Origin: Ligula intestinalis | Lineage: Eukaryota; Platyhelminthes; Cestoda; Diphyllobothriidea; Diphyllobothriidae | Reading direction: 5' to 3' | Assembly: GCA_036362985.1 (NCBI GenBank) | Contig: JAYGXS010000004.1 | Coordinates: forward strand, 32,906,660-32,970,659 | DNA: 64,000 bases | Part shown: positions 44,060 to 56,350 of the stretch, piece by piece | Position numbering within the stretch: the first letter of the stretch is position 1 | Layout: every line of letters begins with the position of its first letter | Translations under genes and position numbers: made by a program | The notes under the pieces: generated by a model | Database searches by the model: none | The model's input: the letters and a program-made list of their open reading frames with translations, nothing else | Told to the model about the DNA's origin: nothing

Positions 44060-45262
44060 CTTCTCAATGTTTAACGTCTTCCACATAATCCAGCTTGCTA
44101 AAATCGCAATGTGCCAATCAACTCTACCTTAAACTCATGCGGAAAGAGCACCCTCATCTTTCTAGTCAAGAACTCGCATAAATTATATGTTGACTATGCC
44201 TTAAGAACCTCGTGTAGAAGAATTTTCTGCCAAATGTAAAATTTGATTAATTCTTACAGTTAATTGGTCCATGGCAACTTTAATTACCCTTGTTTTGTTG
44301 CTACTTATCACTTCTGAATATGGACTCCTATAACAGTTTGAAAGCTCAGGACAATAAATCTATAAATCCGGCGTTCGACAAGTCTTCTTCCTTATCTTAA
44401 CATAAACATAATTAATTTTCATGAAAAATGGCGAAATTGAGATAGCGTTTAGATTACAGGTTACTGTTTTAATGTTAAATACTTACGAGTTTAACACAGG
44501 GGAGCGCAGAAAATGGCGAATTAATACAGTATAAGTGGAAATGCAAAATGTGGTAATTTTGCATTTTATGCTTACATTCAAAACAATCTAAAACTTGTCA
44601 GACATAGGTATGGACAGTTTAAGACGAGCTTCAGATGGTTCTTTAATTTCTATTTGCACATTATAAATTGCCCTGGTTATAATTATTTCTCCTTTAATAT
44701 CAATGATTTTTATCCATTTATTTTAAAATCGCATATTAATTGAAACATTTAAAAACATACTGCGTTTATTTAACAACACGTCTTATTCAGTTGTCAGATA
44801 TGTCAACTCATTGCCAACATATGATCATCCACTACAAAAATCTACATTAATTAATGAAAAAACTTCGGATAAAAAGAAACTGCTTGAACAAAACATTTAT
44901 TGGATACTTTGGCGTTGAATATTTTTGAACTTACCCCACTTGAAGATAAAGTCAAGATCAAAATAAGAAATGCTGACCAGTTGTTTAACTTCGCTGCAAG
45001 AAGAATATAGCTTCCGTTAAAATGAGAAAGTCGACTTTACTTTGCCGACCGGAGCGATTTTTAGTATATGCTTGAACTTTTAGGCTCCGTTGGTTGATTG
45101 GGAAAGGAAAACCGACTTTCAAAATTTATTCTCCGATATTATTGTAACGAATAATACACTGCTTGTCTCGTTTCAGGTTTTTATATTTATTGGTTCAATC
45201 CTATATATTTAAGATGTTTGTACTGGGTTCGTTTACTGTGTGAGGGAAATAACGTGACTTAT
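44060..45262. repeat. Partial array 2 module then AT-rich sequence
   Basis: 44,095-44,260 matches 39,800-39,960 ('aaatcgcaatgtgccaatc', 'aactcgcataa', 'agaag.atttt'). The rest to 45,262 is AT-rich without a supported gene. Confidence 0.4.
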
Positions 45263-45514
45263 GCTCATTCTGACTGCTGTGACTTACATAAAATAAACGT
45301 GAAAAAATCAAAAAATAACGCATCCAAACACTTAATCTTATCAAAATAACGTCTCAAGAATGGGAAGATATAATAATCAGCGCTTTGGTTATTTTTCCTG
45401 AAATACACCAAAGGCAGAACGAAGCATTAGTTGGTGTTTAGCACATGCTTGTTTGAAAAGCCAACCAACATCAAACAAATTCTACATTTAAATGAGATTT
45501 ACCCAAGTGTCTCA

Positions 45515-45682
45515 AACCCTTCAATTCGATTAACGATGATAGGAATCATAGCAATGAATACATTCGTTTTCAGCACTCTGCTCATTTTCTTAATGGTCTT
45601 CACTCATTCTGACTGCTGTGACTTACATAAAATAAACATGCTTAAATTCCCCTACCAAAATACATGGCGTCCTTTACAATAA
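45515..45682 (+). CDS. Short secreted-peptide ORF assembled from copied pieces
   Basis: The frame from ATG 45,536 to TAA 45,682 (48 residues) begins with the same signal peptide as the 42.9-kb gene, MIGIIAMNTFVFSTLLIFLM and VFT, followed by HSDCCDLHKIN and a short tail MLKFPYQNTWRPLQ. 45,515-45,600 is base-identical to 42,912-42,997 (86 bp). 45,603-45,637 is base-identical to 45,264-45,298 (35 bp). If expressed, it would be a small secreted peptide with a CC pair. It may instead be a non-functional patchwork; there is no intron between the two copied parts here. Confidence 0.4.
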   Translation, partial: NPSIRLTMIGIIAMNTFVFSTLLIFLMVFTHSDCCDLHKINMLKFPYQNTWRPLQ

Positions 45683-45924
45683 TTTTAAACGTTTTAGAAT
45701 GCACACAACCTGGAAAACACAAGAAAATGCATGAAAAAATTATGGGTTTCATTTTAAACGCATGCTGTACAGGTGCCCTTGAAAGTCTTGCAAAATATTG
45801 TGGCGAGGCATTTAAATATCCACCAGAGTTCAGTGGTCCTGACGTTGTCTGTCAAGTTAATGAAGAGATATGGATTCGACCCTTCCAGGGCTCCCTCTCG
45901 TACCTAGACTTAATTTTACGGTAA
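45664..45924 (+). CDS. Unrecognised Cys-containing ORF
   Basis: The 86-codon frame reads MASFTIILNVLECTQPGKH, KKMHEKIMGFILNACCTGAL, ESLAKYCGEAFKYPPEFSG, PDVVCQVNEEIWIRPFQG, SLSYLDLILR and a stop. It overlaps the end of the preceding frame by 19 bp in another frame. A possible acceptor ('aacgttttag') at about 45,697 would make the part from ECTQPG an exon. Five to six cysteines and the resemblance to the 39.4-kb ORF suggest a small secreted or lumenal protein family. No known domain; it could start as an exon joined to the upstream signal peptide. Confidence 0.42.
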   Translation: MASFTIILNVLECTQPGKHKKMHEKIMGFILNACCTGALESLAKYCGEAFKYPPEFSGPDVVCQVNEEIWIRPFQGSLSYLDLILR

Positions 45925-46560
45925 ACTGACACATCCCTCTTCTCCCTCACTGTCGTAAACTGATATCGCGTGAGAGAAATAACGGCATAGGATACACTAG
46001 TACATTGTACCCCATGTAACTTTTAATTTACGTTACATCAGCTGAAAACTTATACCTTCTATCATGTCTTCACCCAAGGTACGCCCAAATATCCACAAAA
46101 TCTAGCGATTAAATATCATGTTTTTTGGAATCTCATCTGATAATTTTTTTTGCCTACAAACTTTCTCAAAAACCTTATGAGTGATCCTGGTCAAATTTTA
46201 AATTAAGTCCCCATAATATTGCTGTTCGAAATCATAATATGCGTAAATAGGCCACTCGTCCTTTTCATTCAACAACTTGCATGAGGGGAATTTTGACCAT
46301 GCATTCGGCATCCCGTGCGCAAGTCCATTTTGAAAATGTACGACGGTAATTTAGTTGCCTACATTTATTTATCCTTTTTTTTCATAATTTTTCATGCCGC
46401 AGGGAGCAGTCATCACACAATGAGCTAATAACAATAAACAGATCGTTAAAGCACTGTTATAGCGGCCTGCTATAATGGTTTAGTTTTAAAGATATGTAAA
46501 TATATTCGCTACCAAATTAGGACAGACGAGCATGTAAAATCCTTATGTTATTATTCATTC
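45920..46560 (+). repeat. Array 2 downstream module, copy 4
   Basis: Follows the ORF at 45.7 kb exactly as the module at 39,590 follows the 39.4-kb ORF. Shared words include 'ctgtcgtaaactgatatcgc', 'ccacaaaatctagcga', 'ctgaatg..aggacagacgagcat' (cf. 40,095). Confidence 0.6.
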
Positions 46561-47400
46561 CTGAATGCACATATTAATGCTGAAAAATGATTCTGAGCTC
46601 CTTTTTCAGGCAAAACGCTGTTGAGCCTATAAAATGAACGAAACAAAACTCTTTGCTTTTTTGAAGTAAAGCATAGATGCCGCTTAGTGAAATCACACTG
46701 TAAAAACATTTGCATCGAGTCCTTATTGAGGCAGAAAGGAATGTCATGATAAGCTTCACTTCAAACTAGACAGTGTAGGACGTCTTTAGTGATTCAGACG
46801 ACAACCGAAATGCCTTCTTGAACCAGAATGTAAGAGCAGTACAATCATATACTTATGGGCGCAGGTAGCAGCCAAAGGAGGCAAGAAATTATCTTACCTA
46901 ATACTTGAGACGGCAGGTCAGCAATTAACACGATTGTGCCTACTAAGAACCCTCAGGCAGAGTTTTGACTGTGAGAATAGCTAAATGGAATCTGTGTGGT
47001 TCTGCAATGTTTCGTCCTTGTAACCCCGACGCAGTTCACATTTATCAGGTGGACCTGCTGTTGAAACAGGAATAACAGCCAGTTTCTAGATGCCTTGTTG
47101 ACTGCTACCTACTTGGCAGAAAAAACCTTAAATTTTTCTTTAATATGAACGTACCTTTACGCACAGACAGATGCAGAGTTGGCTTAGCTGATTTACGGGT
47201 ACTGGCACTCGCTGCCCACTGCAAGTCGTTGGTGAGAGTCATATTTTCCAACCGGACGTGAACACTTGCCGGGTGTATCACACATCAGCCCAGATACAGT
47301 TGTGGATGCGCGTAAGCTAATATTATTGTTATACTGTTATGCTGGTTCCCAAAATATGATGCAAATCCGATATTAATACATTCATGGGAATATATTACTA
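46561..47400. other. No gene seen
   Basis: Array 2 background. Sequence near 46,930-47,000 resembles 40,150-40,220. No gene is supported. Confidence 0.4.
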
Positions 47401-47409
47401 GAATATACT

Positions 47410-48070
47410 ATTTGTTGGCCTTAGTCAGAATGAATACTAGGATAAGCACTTTTAGCAATGGCATATTACCTCTAGCAGCAGTATCCTAGCGCAAAATTAG
47501 CCAAAATCTTACACAGCTTTTGATGGGCGGAGATTAGAGAACAGAAACCAAGGAATGCTCTAATGTGCTTCGGACCTTCAACAGTTATTTATTTTAAATA
47601 GTGAAAACCAAAATTCAAACTCCCTGCTGGGCGTCAGGGGATATGCTTAGCCATTATATAAAGTGCAAGCCACGCATATAAATATATAGTGTATTAGGGC
47701 TATAGGTAGCCGATATACCGCAAACTTTACGACATAAAGACATGGTAGGACTGACCCTATCAATTTTTTAATGCTTTATTCAACCCATAAGCTCATGGAC
47801 ATTTGAAGTGCATACTGGACACCGACTACTTAAAAACAACGCAAGGTGTATAACAGTAAACTATTTGCTGGCCTTAGTAAGCATGATAAATATAATAAGC
47901 ACTTTGGCATAGACACGTGATTCCAGGAGCAGTATCGCATTCCTAATCTAGTAGAATCGGACATAGCCTGATAGATGGATTTGAGATGGTAGAAATCAAG
48001 GCAAAGTTTGTTGTGCTCAGGGCCCCAAGCTTCACAGTCCTTTTTGAGATCAAAAGGATATAAGTCCCAG
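47410..48070 (+). repeat. Two tandem copies of an array 2 block
   Basis: The block beginning 'gttggccttagtcagaatga' (47,413) and the block beginning 'gctggccttagtaagcatga' (47,871) are two direct copies about 458 bp apart. Both match 41,290-41,500. The copies keep 'cacttt.gca', 'agcagtatc' and 'gcc' landmarks. Confidence 0.6.
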
Positions 48071-48259
48071 TGTTTGCTTAATCAGAATCACCTCTGGAAA
48101 TTAGTTAGGGGAGTTTTGGTGCCAGTACAACTACACCTCTTGTTGAAATTAAGGGGATGTTGGCCCACAGCTGACTTTACTCTTTGTCACTTCTGACTGA
48201 TCATTCAGCAAAAAATAATCTCAGCAACACTATAATTCACCTCAATTCCTAATTAATAG

Positions 48260-49250
48260 TATTAGAAAAAGCAAAAGCAGCACCAGTCTCGGTTTCCTTG
48301 AATCTGGCCTGAAATTTGCTGACGGTGAGTGAGGGTAAGTTCTGCAGTAATACCAGCGCAAAATAATTATGTCACTTAAGACTAAGAAGACGATGTTCTG
48401 GCTAGCATTGATGAAAGCGGCCTACGTCCAATTCTTGATCGGTAATCTTGACTTATGTCTTGCCACCGGCTTAAGCGTAAAGATGGTTTAGAGTGAGGTA
48501 GGCAGCTGCGCGTCTCTCCTCTGTCTCCAGTTGGCGTCCCTGCTTCGGAGCACATGGTTTACTTACCGGAATGCATTATCAGAGTATGACACATCACTTT
48601 ATCCAGAAAGGATTGGCACATTCCTCTTCACCCTCTCTCTGTCAAAAACTGATATGGCTTGGGAAGAATGATGCAATGTGCAAACTCGCGCATTGCACCC
48701 TATGTGCTGTTGACGTGCTATTAATTGTCTTAAGAACAGCTGAAGTATAATCACCTTCCATCACTCCTCCACCCACAATTCGCCCAAATTCCCACAAAAT
48801 CTAGTGACACGGGAAGGTGATTATTGGTATCTAATCTGATAATTCTATTTTACCTACAAGCATTTCCGAAAGGCCTTATGAATGATCCGGGTCAAAGTTT
48901 TAATTTTGCCCACATAATTTTGTTTTAAAATGGAACTGTGCAATTTGACCCTACCTTTAACCCACAGAGAAATAGTACACTCGTCGTTTGCAGTCAAGAG
49001 CTCACATAAGAAATTTTTAACCTATGCATCCAGCACCTGGTACAGAAGATCATTCTGCCAAATGAAAAACGGGGATTTGCTTGCTTGTATTTTATGTATC
49101 CTTTTTTTTCACAATTTGCTATTTCACAGACATCAGTCATCGCAGAGGACTTATGAATATCATCAACGCTAGCTCACATGAGCCTGCTTTGAGTTGGCTC
49201 CATTTGTAATAATTGATTCGTGAATGCATACAGCGCTGTGCAAATGAATA
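48260..49250 (+). repeat. Array 2 unit body and downstream module, copy 5
   Basis: 48,260-48,600 matches 41,700-42,050; 48,600-49,250 matches 42,050-42,690. The corresponding open frames are not conserved between the two, so I call no gene. Confidence 0.55.
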
Positions 49251-51105
49251 TTATACGCCCCACGTCAGGCAAAACTCTGTGCAGCCCCTTGAGTGAATTA
49301 AGCAAAGATCCTTTTGCTTGCATGTAGGAAGACCCGAAAATCTTAGAACCCTGTTATCAAGAGCAGATAGTAGTCATAGCGATATAATTAACTTACATAC
49401 GTATTATTGGAGATGACATGTCAGCAAATAATACGAGTATGCCTCCTAAAAGCATTCAGTACTTCATCCTACTAACTCCGAAGAAGTCTGCATCCAACAG
49501 GTGGAACTTTAATTTTAATAGGAAAAACAGCTATTTCCTAGATGCCTAGTCAATTGCTATGTCCTTCATGTACTCAGCAGGAAAATCTGCAGAAAAGTAT
49601 TCAGTAATTACGTGCATTTACGCATGATAGGAACTTAATAATCGACTCACCAGCAGGATAGAGCATTTAAAGGGCACACGTGCAGTACGACCTTAAAAAA
49701 TCGGTAGTGGTTGTTCGAAGAACTTATGCCGAAAACTTGCGTTCAAGCAAATTTCACACACAAAAGGCGCTTTTACCAAACTAATCTGCAAGATAGTCAG
49801 TGTTGTTTGGTAAAAGAGACAGTATAAAGTAACCACATTGATTAAATAGCTACGTATATCTTTTCGAAAAATATTAGCATATGCACTTTTATCGATTTCT
49901 AGGTTCAATAATTAAGTCTCCGCGTGAACTGACTTAACTTGTATCTTTCACAATGTATAGGATTTACCGATTAAACAACGCTGTAGTTCGTAATATCTAC
50001 TAGTATTATCTACCTGCAGGTAAATACTCGTCGATCTTTGAAAGAGAAAGTGCATATAGTCATGCATCACTGCTCGTTGTAATTGGGTAGGAATTGTCCG
50101 CCGCTTCTGCTACTAGCATCAGTAATGTTGCTAAGGGTTCGTGTTTTGACGCAGCAAGAAAAGTGACTTGATTGTAACCTTACTCCGGTGTTGCGTATTT
50201 TACCACAACCTAATGCAAAAAGTATCACATTCGTCCTCTTTTTTGACTGTTCATTAAATAATGGAATTTCACATTTGGAAAATTAAAGAATAGGACCAAG
50301 GAACTTATCAAAATGTTAGTATTAGTAGTTAACATAACTCTAAATTGACAAGATAGTGCGGTATCAAGCAAGCTTATTCCTATGCTAGATACACTCACTA
50401 AATTTTAGATGTAACATGGTCACATGAGCTGTAGCCAAATTCCAGGCTCTATGTAGTAAAACTTTATTCCTATATAAATATAAGTTTAGGTTAATATCCA
50501 CAATAAGCTTGAGAGTTAAGACAAATTTTCTCATAAAGGAACATTTTTCTGTTTTTTGTCGGTTCAGGGCACAAGAACACTGGCATTCTGGATGGCGGAT
50601 TCTGAGTAAAATTACATACAAACCTTTTTCTCTCCAAACTACAGATAGTGCTCTTTTGTCTATCAGATTTTTAAAATACACATTATGATCGAAACGATTA
50701 ATTCTGTTCATCGAGAACGCAAAAAATACAAGGAATACTTATTGGTTCTCTTGGGTTCTCAATCGAATCAAAGTGACTTCCGATGACCCATTGAATAGAT
50801 GGAACGTAACGGTGAGGTAGACTTGACTAAGAGCAGAAAAACAGAGTCTAGACGAAGTTTATACTATCGATAAGCAGTGATACAAAGTAAAGTCGAACAG
50901 AGACGGGAGGTAAGGGAATATGGTTAACATGAACGCGAGAGCATGCATTTTTTCTGGTTGTTTTAACTTTTTGCATGAAGATACAGGGTTTTGCACATTA
51001 ACATATAGTATGCATATGTGAAGGGCATATGACCGACATGCGAGAATAACGCAACGCTTTTGGCAATGGAGAACGCACGTGCAATATAACCCTATCGACC
51101 GACGC
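49251..51105. other. Right part of array 2 then unique AT-rich DNA
   Basis: 49,690-50,000 resembles 40,350-40,620 ('ctccgcgtgaact', 'tttaccgattaaac'). After about 50,300 no repeat match or gene was seen. The minus-strand frames near 50,385-51,107 show no domain. Confidence 0.4.
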
Positions 51106-51109
51106 ATGA

Positions 51110-52680
51110 TGAGGGCACAAGAAATTGCACTGGCTCGCTTCTATCGCCTCCCCAAGGTGCACAAAGATGGCGACCCCTCCGGCCGATCTTACATCTCAAA
51201 GAAATTTCAAACTACGAACTGGAAAAGTGGCTCTTTCTACCGCTCAAATGTTTGACCACTGATTCAGTCACAAAAGTCAGGTCCTCAACATAATTATTGG
51301 GGAAACTTAAAGGGGTAAGTCCCCTGCTAAACGATAGCGTGACACATCTTGATATCGCGTCCCTTTTTGCTTCTACACCACAGGACCTAGCAGTCGAGAC
51401 TATCCAATTGCTTCTACGGGAGAAATACGATGAAATTTATACTCATGTCGGGCACGCCAAAATCCTCCAGCTCCTAAAGCTCTGTCTTAAGACGCACTTC
51501 AACTTTAATGATCAGTTGAAGAGCACGCCCGTGTATTTGCCCATGTCCGGACTCATAGCAGAGGTGGTCCTGCAACGGTTGGCTTCGCTCGTTTTCCGAC
51601 ACAACAGACCCGAATTCTGGGTTCGGTATGTGGACGTCACCTTCGTTGTTATTGAGCATGATCAGATGTTGACATTCAAAGAACGTCTAAACGCCGTGTT
51701 CCCGAACATTCAAGTTACGATGGAGGAAGAAGAAAACAAACAACTGACCTTCCTGGATGTCCTTTTTTTGCCGTAAAGTCGGTAATGGGCTAAAAACTTA
51801 AGTGTTCATAAAAGTAACCAACACTATGCAAGTCCTGAACTACAAAGGCAATCAACCGATCAGTCACAATAGCAGCTTCCTAAGAGTGCTAGACAGGCGC
51901 GTTGGGACGCATTGCAATGAACTGGAAGAGAGCGTATCTGAATAATAACATCTTTTCAGGGTTATTAAAAGCAAATGATTGTCAGTCCAATTTTGTCAAC
52001 CAATGCATACGTAGACGAGAGGAAAACCATATCCAACTGGCCCAAATGTTTGGCGACCTCCTCCATACGGGACGAATTGATCGGAAGCGGTCAGCCGTCT
52101 GCCCACCCCACTTGAAATTTGAGTTGTGCACAGGCCAGAAGCAACCATCGGGCGCCGGGTCATGAGACAAAATCACCACTTTATACGGCAAGAAACAAAT
52201 GGCGCCGCTTACCGGATCTGGTGCAGTCGTGCACAAAGAAACTACATCGGAGAAACAGATGGATTACTCCAGACATAAATGGCCATGCATGCAGCAAAGG
52301 TTAGAGAGAAAAACGCTAACAAACAAGTTGCACCTCACTCGACGGGATCCAGCCATATTTTCAAGTTAAACGAGGCAGAAATCCTCGCCAGTGTTGGCAA
52401 CCACATAAGCCGCAGGCTGCTGGAGTTCTGTTTCTCAGGCCCCCAGTCCATCAAAAAGCGCAAATATATAACGTTCCCATATTGCGTACTGAGATATTGC
52501 CTGAGCAAGGGAATTTGCCACGCGAGATGGGCCGAAAGGGCCGCCACGACAACAGCCCTTATTCTAGGTACGGCCGAAGGAAGGTGCCCTAGCATTTACC
52601 AAGTACATCGTTGTCGGAAGCTACAAATGTCCTTTGGTAGAATGCAGTTAAGCCTTGGGCATAGTAACGATGGTTGAAGG
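51110..52680 (+). pseudogene. Nearly complete Penelope-like element, RT plus GIY-YIG
   Basis: The RT starts LARFYRLPKVHKDGDPSGR, and the main open stretch (51,297-51,776) carries LDIASLFASTPQDLAVETIQ, LPMSGLIAEVVLQRLASLVF, FWVRYVDVTFVVIEHDQML and KQLTFLDVLF. The catalytic YVDD box is YVDV, so the RT would be dead even without stops. Linker pieces (LNYKGNQPISHNSSFLRVL, RRVGTHCNELEERVSE) follow. Next comes the GIY-YIG half, YRIWCSRAQRNYIGETDG, VAPHSTGSSHIFKLNEAEIL and SRRLLEFCFSGPQSI, ending near 52,470. Multiple stops and frame changes are present. Domain order is canonical for Penelope elements. The copy is of the same subfamily as that at 2.0-2.9 kb. Confidence 0.92.
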
Positions 52681-52779
52681 TTTTTGGTATCCAAATATTA
52701 GGAACTTTCTTTGAAAAGGCTATAACAATTTACGTGTTGTTCCGTTTATGTGCCCTTTAGTTGTCGGAGCTAGTGTACA

Positions 52780-53010
52780 GTAGGTTACTCATCTGATGAA
52801 AGTTTAGAAATTGGGGGATTGAGCAAACATTTGAGATTGGTTATTTTGTTCATTAAGTTGGCTTGAGGCACAAAATTATGTCTTTTAGAATTCCAATCTG
52901 TTCAGATCAGTATACTGGGAGAAAATAGAGACGAAAATGCATGAAATTCAGCGTTTCTTTATATCCCACAAATTTCCTATGCTATTAGACGTTGCGGAAA
53001 AGAGCTTCTT
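52780..53010 (+). repeat. Array 2 module fragment
   Basis: It resembles the right end of 36,380-37,050: 'gagaa.atagagac/gtgag', 'aaattcagcgttt', 'cctatgctat..gacgttg'. It is a lone fragment beyond the Penelope insertion, which suggests the PLE landed inside array 2. Confidence 0.45.
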
Positions 53011-55490
53011 GTAAGTGCATGTTGAACTATAAAAGAGCACTCATGAAAAGCAGGAACTGTTAAGTTATACCTGTTCACAAAACGGAAAATTTTGTTTTGC
53101 GTCCATGAAATTGACGTAAGTATTATTATAAGATAATGCTTTATTTTTGGAAAATGAAAAGCCAAAAGAGTTAAAAAAATTCCATTTTGCAAATGCATAA
53201 AGATTTGTACGGTAAAATTTAAAAATAAACTTTAAGGCTGTTACTTGCCTTACTCCATATAAAGTGTTGTAGACAACGAATGCGAATGAGGAACATATAA
53301 ACATATAGTAAATAAATTGATTGTGCAGCCAATATAAAGTTGAAGACAGTTAACATAACACACGTTCAAGCGATTTGTCACGGGACATTGCGAAATAGTT
53401 TTCTCAAAAATCACCGTTAATTTTATTGACCCTCTGTTCTACATGTTTTATTGTAGAAATGAGGCTAGAAGTAATCAAATGAATTGAAAACTGTTCCGAT
53501 TTCAATAGAAAAGCTAGCTTTTTCATCTACAACGGAAGATTTGTCCAAACTTCTTAGGGAAATAAATAAACTGGCCAAAAATCCCATTCTGATCTTAACT
53601 CAGTTTTCAAAATAAAGTAAGCCGACATTCGACGCTAAAATATACAACTTATTATTAATTTTTTAAACTTATCTTAAGCATATTCATTCATGACTTTTGT
53701 AGTCCACCTTTATTAATCTCGGCAATGTGTTGACATGTTTTGGTAGTTCAGAAACCATGCCACACACAGAGAGCTGCATAAAATGTTTACGAGCTCGTTA
53801 TTTAGGTAAATGCTTTTAAGATATATCTTATTGCGAAGTTTTTGAGCAGCACCTAAAATAAAATCATTATTAATTGTCAATTGGCTGAAGACAGTCAAAA
53901 TCCTAAAATGTTAATTAGAATTTCAAGAAAAACATGAAACTGTTCGTAATAAAAATATCTAAAAATTAAAAAATATGACGGAAGGAAATTTCTCTCAGTG
54001 TACAAAAATGGTACGTTTACAATTGTACCCGACATTTCTATTTAAATTTATTTGTCATTGGCCGGCATGTCCGCAAGTGAGCTTTATAAATATATTACTC
54101 CTATGGTCTCCCGATGGGGCATATCAAACGAAAGCGTGGTGGCCTTAGTCCACCATAAGTCAAGCGATGCATAAACGGAATAAATGACTAGCAATTCTCG
54201 GGAAAACGTGTTAAAATTCAAACTTAAGCTTAAGGCTCTTTGGTAAAAGACATACATTATGGTGCACGTAATATGTATTCCAAAACTTGACAAAACGAAT
54301 ATTTTCCAACGTAATTTTACTTGTGCTGCTTTATTCACGCGGTGGTTTTGCATGAACGGGCTTCCTATTCATGTAAAATTTAAGTTTACCAAATACGCCC
54401 GATTTCCACTTTTTCGGAATTTTCCACTTTCCTAAAAAAGCTGGTGTTTCTATTAAACGTTTTATTTCTTCATAAATCACAATATGCCCTATTACGTAGA
54501 ACGACTATTACTTTTTGCTGTAAAACTTTCGGGGCCACAGCTTGTACTGAGTTTGAGTAAGAAGGAGTTACTTGTAAAAATCATTGGATTTCATGAGATA
54601 GTGCACCTACTATAAGTCGTTGGCCGCGGTTGGATAATAGCCAATGTTTGCATATGTAAATCGTTTATCTATCTCTTGGACCACGTTTCCAGTCTGCACA
54701 TAATATTTTGTGTAGGTTTTCGGTTCATCGTTCACTAACATCATATTTTAGCTGCCCAATTCCTGCTGGCCGTTATTAACATAACAAATAAAATAAGAGA
54801 CAGAAAACGAAGACTTTCTTAATAAACCATTATTTTTAAAATATATTAATACACATATTTCATTGGATGTTATACGTTTGTGCCTTTCGGACAAAATTCA
54901 CTGGTGAAAAAATAAAAATTTTGCGAAAAATATGTTGACATAATTATTTCATACGTTATTCGCTGGTGTCCCACCATACATGTAGCCGGCTGCCTCACGT
55001 ATCCAAATGTATGCATTTTTGAATATGCTATGAATTTTTTTAACTGAAAAAAGTATGCCACGAATTAGTTTTGATAAACTTCAGTCACAGAATAAATGCT
55101 AAGGGTCAGTACGATGGTAACGTGGCAGTCTGAACACTTTAAACCAATTACCGGTTTTGTTATTTCTCTATTGACTCATAAAATCATGAAAGTTTTAGAA
55201 CACCGTTAGATACCACTGAAGCACTAACGAAGTTGACGTAAATGCAACCTTAAAAGCCCGTTTCTCGTTCTTATTGAAAGCTAACATTTACTTGTGGCCA
55301 TTTGATTGAGCTAATATAACATTTTTATTCCTAAATTACGTTTAGGAGCTCAAGTCGCACGCTTTATATGCGCCAACCAGTTCAATGTTACCGAGATACT
55401 TGTAAAACATGCATAACATTAAGCGTCGACCGTAGTTTGAGACGGACGGATAATGCAACGTTAACTTTTTTTGCGAGAGCAATACGCGGT
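53011..55490. other. AT-rich, no gene seen
   Basis: Strongly AT-rich DNA with short chance frames. No exon, RNA gene or element ends were recognised. Confidence 0.45.
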
Positions 55491-55499
55491 TAACTTAAA

Positions 55500-56350
55500 A
55501 AAAGTGCTGTACAAAGGACAAGCTAGCGACCCCGAAAGCAACACAAATTAAGGCTCCTGATCTTTTGAAGGAGTGCGTGAGTAGCAGGAGAATGTACACA
55601 CACACACACAAAGACTTGATACTGTCAGCCTGCTGGTAGGCATATAATGTAACTGCGCTGATAGCAGCACTGCTGCTGCGGACGCAAATGCTACAAGGCT
55701 CTACTAAGTCTATACACAAGCAAAGATGAAAATGAATATTCACGGGCGCAAAACAAGGGCAGTTCCCGCCCGCCATACACATGAGAGTCAATCCCGTAGG
55801 ATAAGCACAGAGCCACAAGCCGAGTGGCCCTTGCGACGTTACAGACGAGAGCGTGGGATGCGATAACAAAAATTTCGTCACCACCACGCCTCCCAAAACT
55901 TCGCCGGGCGCCACCCGCCGGTATTCACTCCTCTGAATCAAATGAGAACACACCAGTTACGGGGTAACCCTGTACACGGCCTGTATAGCCAGCGGAGGCG
56001 CAAACGCCTACACAGGCCAGACCGCAAGAGCCATGGTTGCATTTAGCCGAAGGCATTACCCTCAAGAGGCATGGTAAGCATGCCATCATCAAGAAAGAGT
56101 TACTGCTCATGTACAACATGGTCACTTTGCTAAAGATGCAACAGACAATGCAACGCAAAGTTTATAAAGGTCATTCGTAACCACCAGCACCATTACAACA
56201 ATGATCATCCAATGACAAACCCCAATCATGATCACAGCGAAAAAAATATTTTTTACCAAAACAAGCACCAACGCCACCAGAATAACTTCAACTACAACCC
56301 TGAGAATACCCGCAATCAGGTCATGGTAAACCACGCATTTGGTTGGGGGA
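55500..56350. other. GC-richer block of unknown nature with CA repeat
   Basis: It is compositionally distinct from both flanks, with many CpG dinucleotides. It contains a (CA)n run near 55,593-55,609 and a CAN-rich stretch near 56,175-56,300. A 152-codon minus-strand frame (55,953-55,495) and others are open, but none shows a domain. The sharp composition change suggests an inserted repeat (for example a nonautonomous element or part of a LINE), which I cannot name. Confidence 0.35.

Noticed and set aside
55495..55953. 152-codon minus-strand frame with hydrophobic stretches
   Set aside because: It includes translation of the CA repeat, has no domain, and its composition follows the block rather than codon structure; kept only as part of the unidentified GC-richer block.
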